A stretch of 46,524 nucleotides of DNA, from positions 1-46,524 of the forward strand of contig DRGL01000060.1 in the NCBI GenBank assembly GCA_011050085.1, given 5' to 3'. Made by a program: the position numbers and the translations under genes. Source of the stretch: Pricia antarctica. GTDB taxonomy: Bacteria > Bacteroidota > Bacteroidia > Flavobacteriales > Flavobacteriaceae. A model generated the notes under the pieces. The model saw only the letters and a program-made list of their open reading frames with translations, did no database searches and was not told the DNA's origin. Of this stretch, positions 26,813 to 34,636 are shown one piece after another. Every line of letters begins with the position of its first letter. The stretch's first letter is position 1.

Positions 26813-27343
26813 CTACGCAACACGTATTTTAGGTACATTCACCGCCATCCTGTTCTCAATAGATATAGTTGAAATATGGTTCATGAGTATGTCCCTCCAT
26901 TTTTCTATCCTTTGAAGTTCAAAATCTTCCTTACGATTTTCATCAATATCATAAAAAGTAAGAACGAGGCTAGTGCCATCCTTTTGCAGAACCTCTAGGT
27001 CAAGGCTTTCAAGAAGTGCCTCTTTATTTTCATGTGCCTTTAAAATCTTTCTTTTTTCCACTATTTGACATCCTTTAATAGCATCGATGTCGATAAGTTG
27101 ATTTGGATTTTCTGATGCACCAAAATCAAGATATAATAACTTTCTTTGGTCTGTATCCAATCCTAAATACGAATTGCCCCATTTTTCAGACTTGGAAATG
27201 TTAAGGTTGTATTGGGTCGCTACCAGTTTAATTTGAGAATCAACTTTTCTTGTTCTGCCCTGCCCTGCGTAAGAGAACAGGATAAAAGGAATAAAAACAC
27301 CGCCCGTCACTATAAGGCAAACTAGTACAAATGAAGTATCCAT
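26813..27343 (-). CDS. Membrane-anchored hypothetical protein upstream of nhaD-like gene
   Basis: A 176-residue protein with one N-terminal transmembrane segment (FVLVCLIVTGGVFIPFILFS) and a soluble remainder predicted as mixed beta/alpha (KLLYLDFGASENPNQLIDID, LEVLQKDGTSLVLTFYDID). The short beta strands and the ending helix (RIEKWRDILMNHIS) vaguely resemble a membrane-tethered PH-like fold, but I cannot assign a family. Only 29 bases separate it from the NhaD gene, so they are likely co-transcribed; a role linked to the antiporter is an inference. Confidence 0.7.
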   Translation of the reverse strand: MDTSFVLVCLIVTGGVFIPFILFSYAGQGRTRKVDSQIKLVATQYNLNISKSEKWGNSYLGLDTDQRKLLYLDFGASENPNQLIDIDAIKGCQIVEKRKILKAHENKEALLESLDLEVLQKDGTSLVLTFYDIDENRKEDFELQRIEKWRDILMNHISTISIENRMAVNVPKIRVA

Positions 27344-27484
27344 TGTATTATTATTTATGTTGTATTGAGATTATTTTTGTTTATAAACCCAGGGTATTGT
27401 CAAGAGATTGACCAACCTTTGGGCAGATGCTATTTGGGAGAAGCACTGCTACTTTTCCCATCAACGTTAAAAACAATTTTATTT

Positions 27485-27835
27485 TTAAGGGAAAGAGTGA
27501 AAAGGATAAGAAATGGAATGACTTGCGAGTTTTAAGTCTATTGAATAGCGATATTTGAGATATTGTAGGTTAACACCAAGTTGTTTTCTATTCGAAATGG
27601 CACTCCCATAATACCTCAATGAAAAAGTCTTGGGCTTAAGTCTGGTATCAATCTGGGGGGAAGTCTCGGTCTTTGACTGTACTATATACAATAACGGATT
27701 ACAATCTTCATAGGAATCCGAATCCAGTTGCCTGTAAGTTTTTGATTGGGTCTCGCTTACGGTATCGGTGGCCGCAAATGAATGAACATTTGTAGCCATA
27801 AACACGAACAGAAGTAAAAGCCTAAGCGCTTGCAT
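27485..27835 (-). CDS. Small exported hypothetical protein
   Basis: A 116-residue protein with an N-terminal signal peptide (LRLLLLFVFMATNVHSFA), then a polar segment and a Tyr-rich tail with alternating residues (SLRYYGSAISNRKQLGVNLQ), as in beta strands. No family was recognised. It lies 141 bases upstream of the membrane-anchored protein and may be the first gene of the same minus-strand cluster. Confidence 0.5.
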   Translation of the reverse strand: MQALRLLLLFVFMATNVHSFAATDTVSETQSKTYRQLDSDSYEDCNPLLYIVQSKTETSPQIDTRLKPKTFSLRYYGSAISNRKQLGVNLQYLKYRYSIDLKLASHSISYPFHSFP

Positions 27836-27965
27836 TATTTATCCGATATCTCTATCAAATGTAATTACAATTAATCTTAATATGAAGTTAAAAATCATAC
27901 TCCATTAATTTCATGAAACTTATGGCACAAGGTGAAAGATTTCATTGCAAAATCCCACGTCCTAG

Positions 27966-28174
27966 TGGTTCTTGCCAATAATTGTGTCTTTATTGGTCAT
28001 CATCCGATTCGGTATTCCGGTAAGCACCACTTATATGGTATTCAGCATATTCTATGGGATAAAAGTGTTGAAGAATTAAAAAAAATTAAACATCGAACTC
28101 TGATGAAATCAGCACCAAAAAACAGAAATGTCTTAATTTCATTATGGATGCCATTTTTGATGTCTTCTCTTTAA
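27966..28174 (+). pseudogene. Phosphate-permease-like membrane protein remnant
   Basis: From 27966 one frame reads WFLPIIVSLLVIIRFGIPVS, then TTYMVFSIFYGIKV, closing at 28077. The signature GIPVSTT preceded by a hydrophobic helix recalls inorganic phosphate transporter (PiT-like) proteins. A second open frame carries on to 28174 (ELKKIKHRTLMKS), consistent with a frameshift. A stop lies immediately before the first Trp codon. The assignment rests on one motif. Confidence 0.35.
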
Positions 28175-28604
28175 AAAAGATGCCTATTTCAAATTCCATA
28201 TACGCTATCTAACTCCATAAGAGTTAGCGCAGATTGTTTTCGGACTCGTTTGAAAAAATAGAAAAACACTTCATAAGGAAGGTATTAAAAAGCTGATGAT
28301 ATGGTTACATAACTGTAGCCTTCCCCATTTTAGAACAATGCTTAATTCGACAATTCTTTTTTCTGATCTCTCAATGCCCGTAAAAGGGAAGTTCTAAGAA
28401 CAAAAAAAGAGATATAACGGTCTTGTGCAGGACTCTGTATTATTGTAAAAATATTCCGTAAACTTTTTTTGAAGAACTAGCATTAAATAGTACAGAAGTT
28501 TATACTAGCAATACCTCCAAACTCCTTAGGATTCGCTGCAATGGATTATCACGGTTTAAGGTTCAGCTGTAGTTGAAGGTATTTAAATGGTCCTAAAGAT
28601 GGCT

Positions 28605-28626
28605 ATTAGCTAATAAATTAGCTAAT
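28605..28626. repeat. Tandem 10-bp palindromes
   Basis: ATTAGCTAAT occurs twice (28605-28614 and 28617-28626), separated by AA. Each copy is a perfect palindrome, and together they can form a 10-bp hairpin followed by a T run. It lies in a gene-poor stretch (28.2-28.8 kb) where I recognise no gene. It could be a terminator or a dimeric operator. Confidence 0.45.
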
Positions 28627-28851
28627 ATTTTTCCCACTTACGAATTGTAATTCTAGATATTATCCTATTCCTTATAAAAAAATCTAGAACTCATTAAGCT
28701 ATTAACTAACTCTGACCTATACTTAATTGTCAGTGGATTCCTTTATGATATTTTTGAATCATAAAAATGAAGCTGTATTGAAACTTGTATGCCAAAATCC
28801 ATCAAAGTATTTCAGGCCTGTCCCAATTGCACTGTTCATAGTAGCGTGTGC

Positions 28852-28881
28852 AAAAAGATGCTTCCTATAAGCATCTTTTTT
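28852..28881 (-). terminator. Strong terminator of the AKR/AraC/propeller operon (bidirectional shape)
   Basis: Arms AAAAAGATGCTT (28852-28863) and AAGCATCTTTTT (28869-28880) pair perfectly over 12 bases around a 5-base loop, with T runs on both strands. On the minus strand it lies just past the stop codon of the last gene of the operon (28905). Confidence 0.85.
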
Positions 28882-28904
28882 CGTCGGTCTATTTTATCAA
28901 ACAA

Positions 28905-29303
28905 TCAAAGATTCTCAATATTTTTCGGCACTATTTTGTTAACAGTCCCCAACAATCGGTCCGTACCATTTTCCAAAAGGACCAAGCCGCCGCCACGACG
29001 AACCAATTTAGAGCAGCTATCGTTGTTCGGTGCATAGCTCCACTTAATACACGACAAATCTCCTTTTACAGCCCATGTCCCATGCAAAAGTCCTCCTGAA
29101 GGTAGCCGTGCCATAGCTTTTCCATCTGCACCATACCAGAGAACGATATCCCCGCCACCGTTGGGTTCTCGAAGGTAAACCGTATTGCCTGTCATTAAGG
29201 CATCGAGTTGCGTACCTGTTAATTGTTGCTCGGCATCCTGTGTCAAAGACTTAGTGTTTATCATTATACATGTTAGGATTAGTACTATACTAATTTTCAT
29301 CAT
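28905..29303 (-). CDS. Small secreted protein, last gene of the AKR/AraC operon
   Basis: A 132-residue protein with a signal peptide (MKISIVLILTCIMINTKS). The mature part starts EQQLTGTQLDALMTGNTVYL and continues WYGADGKAMARLPSGGLLHG, TWAVKGDLSCIKW, and a tail on maintaining a Val/Lys-rich strand. This pattern (Leu-x-Gly... Thr-Gly-Asn-Thr-x-Tyr, Gly-Ala-Asp-Gly-Lys, Gly-Thr-Trp) recurs in small secreted bacterial proteins annotated as hypothetical or DUF995-like; I infer a lipocalin-like beta fold. Two Cys are present. It lies 56 bases after the propeller gene and is followed by the operon terminator. Confidence 0.7.
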   Translation of the reverse strand: MMKISIVLILTCIMINTKSLTQDAEQQLTGTQLDALMTGNTVYLREPNGGGDIVLWYGADGKAMARLPSGGLLHGTWAVKGDLSCIKWSYAPNNDSCSKLVRRGGGLVLLENGTDRLLGTVNKIVPKNIENL

Positions 29304-29359
29304 CTGGTCATTTGTCCGCTGAATTAACCACCGTTAAAGATATAGCTGTTACTATGAAG

Positions 29360-30712
29360 CTACCTTACGATTCCAATAGTGTGCGCTCCTCGGGTCACTG
29401 GAACTTCGTAATTAGTCCTGACTAGTTCAATTCGGTCGGGATTGTAATGGTCGGTTACAATTCTCCAAAATAATATAGAACCCCCTTTTTTAGAAGGGTT
29501 GAAATGATCAAAAGCGGTCATTGCTATGAACTTACTCGAATTGTCGAATATTGTTGCTTCGGGCAAAATAGCATCGACCGCAAAAGTACCCTGTGTTTTC
29601 AGAAGACCTTTTTCTTGGTCAACGGAAATCAATGTCAATGAGGAAAAAAACCCTTGCTTAGGGTCACTAATGGAAGTCGAGCTTCGCTCAAGATTAGAGG
29701 TAACGATGTAGTTGCCATTTGGACTGATAGTCAGTCCCTCAGGCATTACCCCTGTACCGGTCCTTGATGTCAATAGATGAACGACCTGACCTTTCTTACT
29801 TTTTTCACTGTCCAATTCTATAAGGGTAACGGAGCCAAAAGGTGCCCCTAAACCTCCATCCCTTATATCACTATCGGCATATATGGCATTGACCGCAACA
29901 TACTTTCCGTTGGGCGTGAATTTGACAATATATGGAGCTTTTTCAACTGGTACTTTAAGGCCCCATGCTACTAGCGATATAGTTTTATCCAAACCTTCGA
30001 CTTTCACGAAACTCACACTAGGGTCGCTTGGATTTAATAATGCCAGCGTGTTATCAGTAGGATGAAATTCTATATGTCGCAAATTATCGCCTAATTTCCA
30101 ATTTGGTATTTTGGGTGTTCTCGGATTTGATAATGTCCCTTCATCGAATGAGTAAAAGACCAATGGGGACTGGTTTTGTGTGTTCTTTGCCTTAAAAGCG
30201 ACTGCAACCAAATTACCTTCTGAATTTATCGATATCGACGTAGGGTGCTCGAAACCTTTCAGCTTTTGTTTTACACTCGGTTTTTCCGCATTGGAAATAT
30301 CAATTACCGTTATCAAGTATCCTTCCGGTAAATCCCCTATTTGAGGGTTTGATTTTATAATAGGCCTTTGCCCCCTGGTCTCTATGATAATTACATACTT
30401 TCCATCGGGTGTTATGGCTAGTACGGAAGGAGGTCCCGTAACCGAATTGCTGGCTTCGATTTCCACGGCTTTGTAATCATTCGGATTTTTAGCGAGGTCG
30501 ATTATTGAAAGTACATCTTTACCTTCGATAGGTCCCAAGCCACCATCGACATATGCCGAAGGCACCATATCCGCATCGGAAACCGAAACTAGATATTTGC
30601 CCTGAAAGTCAAAATAGGCTTTCGGAACTTCTTGCGATATCAAATTGATACTTATAATAAACGGGGTTAAGAACACCAAGGCTTTTAGCACATGAATCTT
30701 GAGAATTGGCAT
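29360..30712 (-). CDS. Secreted WD40/YVTN-like beta-propeller protein
   Basis: A 450-residue exported protein. I chose the ATG at 30712, 7 bases after the AraC stop, because it opens into a signal sequence (VLKALVFLTPFIISINLIS). The rest is a chain of propeller-type repeats with the beta-hairpin hallmark near-repeated: PDGKYVIIIETRG, SEGNLVAVAFKAK, PTDNTLALLNPSD, PNGKYVAVNAIYA, PNGNYIVTSNLER. That gives roughly seven blades. No catalytic motif is visible, so binding or sensing outside the cytoplasm is more likely than catalysis. It is co-transcribed with the AraC regulator and aldo/keto reductase upstream. Confidence 0.8.
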   Translation of the reverse strand: MPILKIHVLKALVFLTPFIISINLISQEVPKAYFDFQGKYLVSVSDADMVPSAYVDGGLGPIEGKDVLSIIDLAKNPNDYKAVEIEASNSVTGPPSVLAITPDGKYVIIIETRGQRPIIKSNPQIGDLPEGYLITVIDISNAEKPSVKQKLKGFEHPTSISINSEGNLVAVAFKAKNTQNQSPLVFYSFDEGTLSNPRTPKIPNWKLGDNLRHIEFHPTDNTLALLNPSDPSVSFVKVEGLDKTISLVAWGLKVPVEKAPYIVKFTPNGKYVAVNAIYADSDIRDGGLGAPFGSVTLIELDSEKSKKGQVVHLLTSRTGTGVMPEGLTISPNGNYIVTSNLERSSTSISDPKQGFFSSLTLISVDQEKGLLKTQGTFAVDAILPEATIFDNSSKFIAMTAFDHFNPSKKGGSILFWRIVTDHYNPDRIELVRTNYEVPVTRGAHTIGIVR

Positions 30713-30719
30713 AGTAATA

Positions 30720-31646
30720 TCAGTTTTTAAAAAATGAGCGACGGTACTGCAATGGCGATACATCGGTTTTCTTTTTAAAAATCCTATTTAACGATTGTGG
30801 ATGTTCAAAACCCAATAGGTAAGCGACTTCAGCGACCCTTAATGAGGTGGTTGACAGCAAGGTCTTGGCCTTGTCGATTAGTTTCTCCTGTATGTGTTGT
30901 TGCACTGTTAGACCCGTTAGGCCTTTGAGCATGTCGCTGAGATAGCTTGGGGATACATTCAGTTTTTTGGAAAGCATCTGTACCGTTGGAAGACCTTCAT
31001 TTTGGGATGCATTACTATCCATATAACTGTTAAGTTCCTTTTCTAAGTTCGCCAATAGGTCGTTATTGATATGCTTTCTGGTAATGAACTGACGATTATA
31101 AAAACGGTTCGAGTAATTCAGAAGTACCTCCAAATGTGATATCATGACGTCTTGGCTATACAGATCAATCGACGAATTGTACTCTGTGCCAATATTGTTC
31201 ATTACACCTTCAATCATTTGTTGCTCATCTTCAGATAGGTACAGCGCTTCGCAGAGGGAATAGGAGAAAAACCCCATCGTCATTAGTTTTTCCTCCAAGG
31301 CATACCCCCTTAAAAAATCGGGATGGAACATTAGAAGGTGACCGGATATCGGGTCTTCGTTAGCATTGCTTTCCGAAAGTAATTGCCCAGGGGAAATGAA
31401 CGACATGACCCCTTCGTCAAAATCATAATGATTCTGGCCATACTTGAACTTCCCCTTAAAATCCTTTTTAATGGCAATTGTATAAAATCCAAAGACAAAT
31501 TCACGCAAGACCTCATCCTTGTGCTTTACGATATCCTTAAAATTTACCAGGCTTATTAAGGGGTGCTTTGGTTTTTTAAGGGACATTGACTGGTGAAATT
31601 CCGATATGGAATTTATTTTTAAAGGTGTATTTGTGCCATCCTTCAT
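30720..31646 (-). CDS. AraC family transcriptional regulator
   Basis: A 308-residue regulator. The N-terminal ligand-binding cupin-like domain covers about 1-190 (ISEFHQSMSLKKPKHPLISL, YDFDEGVMSFISPGQLL). The C-terminal domain has two helix-turn-helix motifs (VQMLSKKLNVSPSYLSDMLK and RVAEVAYLLGFEHPQSLNRI, ending SPLQYRRSF). It is paralogous to the regulator at 34637-35542, sharing the same opening and DNA-binding segments. It lies 12 bases after the AKR gene and 7 bases before the propeller gene, so it is expressed with its likely targets. Direct repeats GTGTAAC upstream of the operon are good candidate binding sites. Confidence 0.9.
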   Translation of the reverse strand: MKDGTNTPLKINSISEFHQSMSLKKPKHPLISLVNFKDIVKHKDEVLREFVFGFYTIAIKKDFKGKFKYGQNHYDFDEGVMSFISPGQLLSESNANEDPISGHLLMFHPDFLRGYALEEKLMTMGFFSYSLCEALYLSEDEQQMIEGVMNNIGTEYNSSIDLYSQDVMISHLEVLLNYSNRFYNRQFITRKHINNDLLANLEKELNSYMDSNASQNEGLPTVQMLSKKLNVSPSYLSDMLKGLTGLTVQQHIQEKLIDKAKTLLSTTSLRVAEVAYLLGFEHPQSLNRIFKKKTDVSPLQYRRSFFKN

Positions 31647-31658
31647 TGTGTAATTCTA

Positions 31659-32741
31659 TTATAGCGATTTGACTGAATTGCCTCCGAATACAGCATTGTC
31701 GATCACTTCGGGTTTGAATATAAGGTAGGGATTTACCATGGATAGTCTACTTGCGTCATTGAGTTTTTTCAAATGTTCATTTGAAAACTCGATTTGCAGG
31801 GAATCGATATTCGCCCGTAGCTGATTTAATTTACTAGCTCCTATGAGCGTACTTGTGATACCCTTTTGCTGTGTTACCCAAGCCAAAGCCAATTGTGCCA
31901 TCGAATGTCCCGAGTCTTTGGAAACACTTCTAAGTACATCCAATATATGCCAATGTTTTTCGGTTACCTCTGGAAACATAGGGTTGAACTTATTGAGCCT
32001 GCCATCGGCATCGTCAAGATTTCCGTTTCCATCGTTCTCGTATTTGCCCGTAAGAAATCCATAAGCCAACGGACTCCAGATTACCGTTCCTTGACCTGAA
32101 TCTATCGCAGAGGGAATATGTTCCTGTTCCAATGTTCGTTCGGTAAGTGCATAATGCATCTGTTGTGCTATCGGCGGCGCGGTATGGTACGCCTTGGCCA
32201 ACGCCGCACCTTTGGCAGCGTACCAAGCAGGCATATCGGAAAAACCGTAATATCTTATCTTACCGGCCTTTACAAGATTGTCCATGGATTGAAGTACTTC
32301 TTCTAATGGTGTCACCATATCCCATACATGCATCCAGTACATATCGATATAATCGGTGCCTAGATTTTTTAAGGAATTGTCCACAGATCGGTATAAGTTT
32401 TTTCTTCCGTTGCCGCCTGAATTGGGATTGGCAGCTTTGCTTAGTGAAGGTTTGCTATCTAAGACACCTTGATGGAAGGAATACTTTGTTGATAAAACGA
32501 TGCTATCTCTTATCTTTCTATCTTCGATAAATTTTCCAATAAGCCGTTCGCTCTCCCCATTGGAATAGACATCGGCCGTATCGACAAAGTTACCTCCGGC
32601 ATCAACATAATGGTCGAACATCTGTTTCGATACTTCGTCCGTTGAACCCCATTGTTTATTACCAAAAGTCATTGTTCCCAATGCCAAAGGACTAACTATA
32701 AGTCCTGATTTTCCTAACGTTCTATAATCAGTTAATTCCAT
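31659..32741 (-). CDS. Aldo/keto reductase
   Basis: A 360-residue enzyme. The ATG at 32741 is preferred to an upstream in-frame TTG because it opens into the conserved DYRTLGKSGLIVSPLALGTM. The catalytic tetrad is visible: Asp54 and Tyr59 in NFVDTADVYSNGESE, Lys86 in VLSTKYSF, His138 in YWMHVWD. The NADPH-binding C-terminal part has TSTLIGASKLNQLRANIDS. Such enzymes reduce aldehydes and ketones in the cytoplasm; the substrate is unknown. It is the first gene of the operon, 18 bases downstream of a TAATTTTG promoter box. Confidence 0.92.
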   Translation of the reverse strand: MELTDYRTLGKSGLIVSPLALGTMTFGNKQWGSTDEVSKQMFDHYVDAGGNFVDTADVYSNGESERLIGKFIEDRKIRDSIVLSTKYSFHQGVLDSKPSLSKAANPNSGGNGRKNLYRSVDNSLKNLGTDYIDMYWMHVWDMVTPLEEVLQSMDNLVKAGKIRYYGFSDMPAWYAAKGAALAKAYHTAPPIAQQMHYALTERTLEQEHIPSAIDSGQGTVIWSPLAYGFLTGKYENDGNGNLDDADGRLNKFNPMFPEVTEKHWHILDVLRSVSKDSGHSMAQLALAWVTQQKGITSTLIGASKLNQLRANIDSLQIEFSNEHLKKLNDASRLSMVNPYLIFKPEVIDNAVFGGNSVKSL

Positions 32742-32759
32742 ATCATTTTTATTTTGATA

Positions 32760-32767
32760 CAAAATTA
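32760..32767 (-). promoter_or_regulatory. -7 promoter box of the AKR operon (TAATTTTG, minus strand)
   Basis: On the minus strand TAATTTTG fits TAnnTTTG and stands 18 bases before the aldo/keto reductase ATG. A pair of GTGTAAC repeats begins 20 bases further upstream. Confidence 0.6.
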
Positions 32768-32786
32768 CCGCTGTTATTGTTTTTAA

Positions 32787-32814
32787 GTGTAACTGAAATA
32801 CTGGAATGTGTAAC
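32787..32814. promoter_or_regulatory. Probable AraC operator: two GTGTAAC direct repeats 21 bp apart
   Basis: On the plus strand GTGTAAC occurs at 32787-32793 and 32808-32814, start to start 21 bases, or two helical turns. They overlap the expected -33 region of the AKR operon promoter. Direct repeats one to two turns apart next to a promoter are the typical binding sites of AraC activators, and the operon encodes one. Confidence 0.6.
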
Positions 32815-32985
32815 CGAATAATTTTAATAGTCTATCCGTTGTATCATTAAATGAACATATTACTGGACAACACCTATTTTCTCCATTTATTCCACTTAAA
32901 ACCCGCGACGATTTTAAAAAACCCAATCGATTTTCTTTTCTTGTTCTTTCTAAATAGTGTTTTGCGAGACTTTGATTGCTAAGAG

Positions 32986-33019
32986 TATCGTTACAATTTT
33001 GTTTGTTTTAGTAACGATA
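32986..33019. promoter_or_regulatory. 9-bp inverted repeat between the divergent AKR and NmrA units
   Basis: TATCGTTAC (32986-32994) and GTAACGATA (33011-33019) are perfect reverse complements, separated by 16 bases. The position in the divergent intergenic region suggests an operator shared or used by either unit. The GTAAC core recurs in the HxlR operator at 3.3 kb and the AraC repeats at 32.8 kb. Confidence 0.5.
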
Positions 33020-33173
33020 TATGATTTATATGAATGTTAGCAGAAATGGTACAGCGCCAGCCCATAATAGCCGACCTTAGATTCGACAACAACAAAAGTA
33101 GATTTGGCTACAAACGTTTTTCTATACTATCGGACCTTTGCAGTGCAATCCCGCAACACAAAAAGATAGATAT

Positions 33174-34073
33174 ATGAAAATCACAGTTACAGGTTCTCTA
33201 GGACACATTGGCGAGCCATTGACACTAGCGTTAGTAAACGAAGGACATTCGGTTACGGTTATAAGCAGTAATCCCGAAAAGCAGAAAACGATTGAAGCAA
33301 TGGGAGCGATTTCGGCCATTGGTTCGTTGGAAGATGTAGATTTTATTGCCTCATCTTTCTCAAATGCAGATGTAGTATATTGTATGGTGCCGCCAGCCAA
33401 CTACTTTGACCATAGCCTTGATTTACTAGGCTACTATCGAAGACTTGGCAATAACTATGCACAAGCCATTAAGCAAACAGGCATAAAAAAAGTTATTAAT
33501 TTAAGTAGCATTGGTGGACACATGGATAAAGGAAACGGTATACTTCTTGGTGCTCACCATGTTGAAAATATTCTAAACGGACTACCATCGGATGTTGCCA
33601 TTACGCATATCCGCCCAACCGAGTTTTATTATAATTTATTACCACAAATTCATTCTGCAAAAAATAACGGATTTCTTGCTTCCAATATTGGCAACGATGT
33701 GGTGAATTCTTGGGTGTCACCCATTGATATTACAATGGCTATTAAAGAAGAAATAACATCGCCATTTGCCGGAAGGAAGGTACGGTATGTAGCTAGTGAA
33801 GAGATTACGTATAATGACTTGGTACGTGTTTTAGGAAAGGCAATTGGAAAACCGGAACTGAAATGGTTAGCGATCACCGATGAGCAAATGAAAGAAGGAT
33901 TGATTTCAGCTGGTATGAAACCTGAAATCGCGGTGGGCCTAACGGAAATGTACGCTGCTATCAATAGTGGATTATTGTATGAAGATTATAACTTACACAA
34001 ACCATCGGTTATGGGTAAAGTGAAAGTTGCTGATTTTGCCGAAGATTTTGCCTCGGCTTATAACAAGTTGTGA
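33174..34073 (+). CDS. NmrA-like NAD(P)-binding oxidoreductase
   Basis: A 299-residue protein of the atypical SDR (NmrA/HSCARG) group. The ATG at 33174 opens directly into the nucleotide-binding strand TVTGSLGHIGEPL with Gly7-x2-Gly10-x2-Gly13; an upstream in-frame codon would add a non-conserved tail. KKVINLSSIGGHM and THIRPTEFYYNLLPQI match the group, while the YxxxK catalytic pair is not evident, as in NmrA proteins. Some members are quinone reductases and others are redox sensors. It is followed 39 bases later by an NTF2-like gene and then by an AraC regulator. Confidence 0.87.
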   Translation: MKITVTGSLGHIGEPLTLALVNEGHSVTVISSNPEKQKTIEAMGAISAIGSLEDVDFIASSFSNADVVYCMVPPANYFDHSLDLLGYYRRLGNNYAQAIKQTGIKKVINLSSIGGHMDKGNGILLGAHHVENILNGLPSDVAITHIRPTEFYYNLLPQIHSAKNNGFLASNIGNDVVNSWVSPIDITMAIKEEITSPFAGRKVRYVASEEITYNDLVRVLGKAIGKPELKWLAITDEQMKEGLISAGMKPEIAVGLTEMYAAINSGLLYEDYNLHKPSVMGKVKVADFAEDFASAYNKL

Positions 34074-34112
34074 GTAACGCGTGAAACAGCTTCATAAAAA
34101 ACAAGGATAAAT

Positions 34113-34466
34113 ATGAACAGCGAAATTCAGGAATTAATTAATAAAGCGTATTCTGCTTTTAACTCTCGGGACATAGATTCCGCACTTTCGACATTTCACT
34201 CGGAAGTAGAATGGCCAAAAGCATTTGAAGGTGGTTACGTAAGTGGTCACGAAGAGGTTAGAAAATATTGGACAAGGCAATGGACGGAAATAAACCCTAA
34301 TGTTGAACCGATCGGATGTATTGAACGATCCAATGGAACGTTTGAGGTATCGGTTCTACAAAAAGTAAAAGACTTGAAGGGCAATCTAATATTTGATGGA
34401 ACTGTAAAACATATTATTACAATTAAGGATGATTTATTTCGAAGAATGGATATTGAACTCGAATAG
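34113..34466 (+). CDS. NTF2-like (SnoaL-type) protein
   Basis: A 117-residue protein of the nuclear transport factor 2-like fold. The pattern is clear: helix INKAYSAFNSRDIDSALSTF, strand HSEVEWPKAFEGGYVSGHEE, then RKYWTRQW and the long curved sheet TVKHIITIKDDLFRRMDIEL. Such cone-shaped proteins bind small hydrophobic molecules or act as isomerases and hydrolases; the activity is unknown. It is co-oriented with the NmrA-like gene and 39 bases behind it, so probably co-transcribed. The broken SDR-NTF2 pair at 9-13 kb shows the same partnership. Confidence 0.85.
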   Translation: MNSEIQELINKAYSAFNSRDIDSALSTFHSEVEWPKAFEGGYVSGHEEVRKYWTRQWTEINPNVEPIGCIERSNGTFEVSVLQKVKDLKGNLIFDGTVKHIITIKDDLFRRMDIELE

Positions 34467-34636
34467 AACAAAAAGTAAGAACACACAACACTTCGTATAT
34501 TTAATCGCTTGGTAAACTGAATACTTACGAACATTATTACGAAATATTCTATCTGTGATTTACTTACTAAAATAATGGATTATCCGCGCAAATAAGCATA
34601 CAAAACAAGTTGTAATACCGTTCAAAAAAATAGAAC

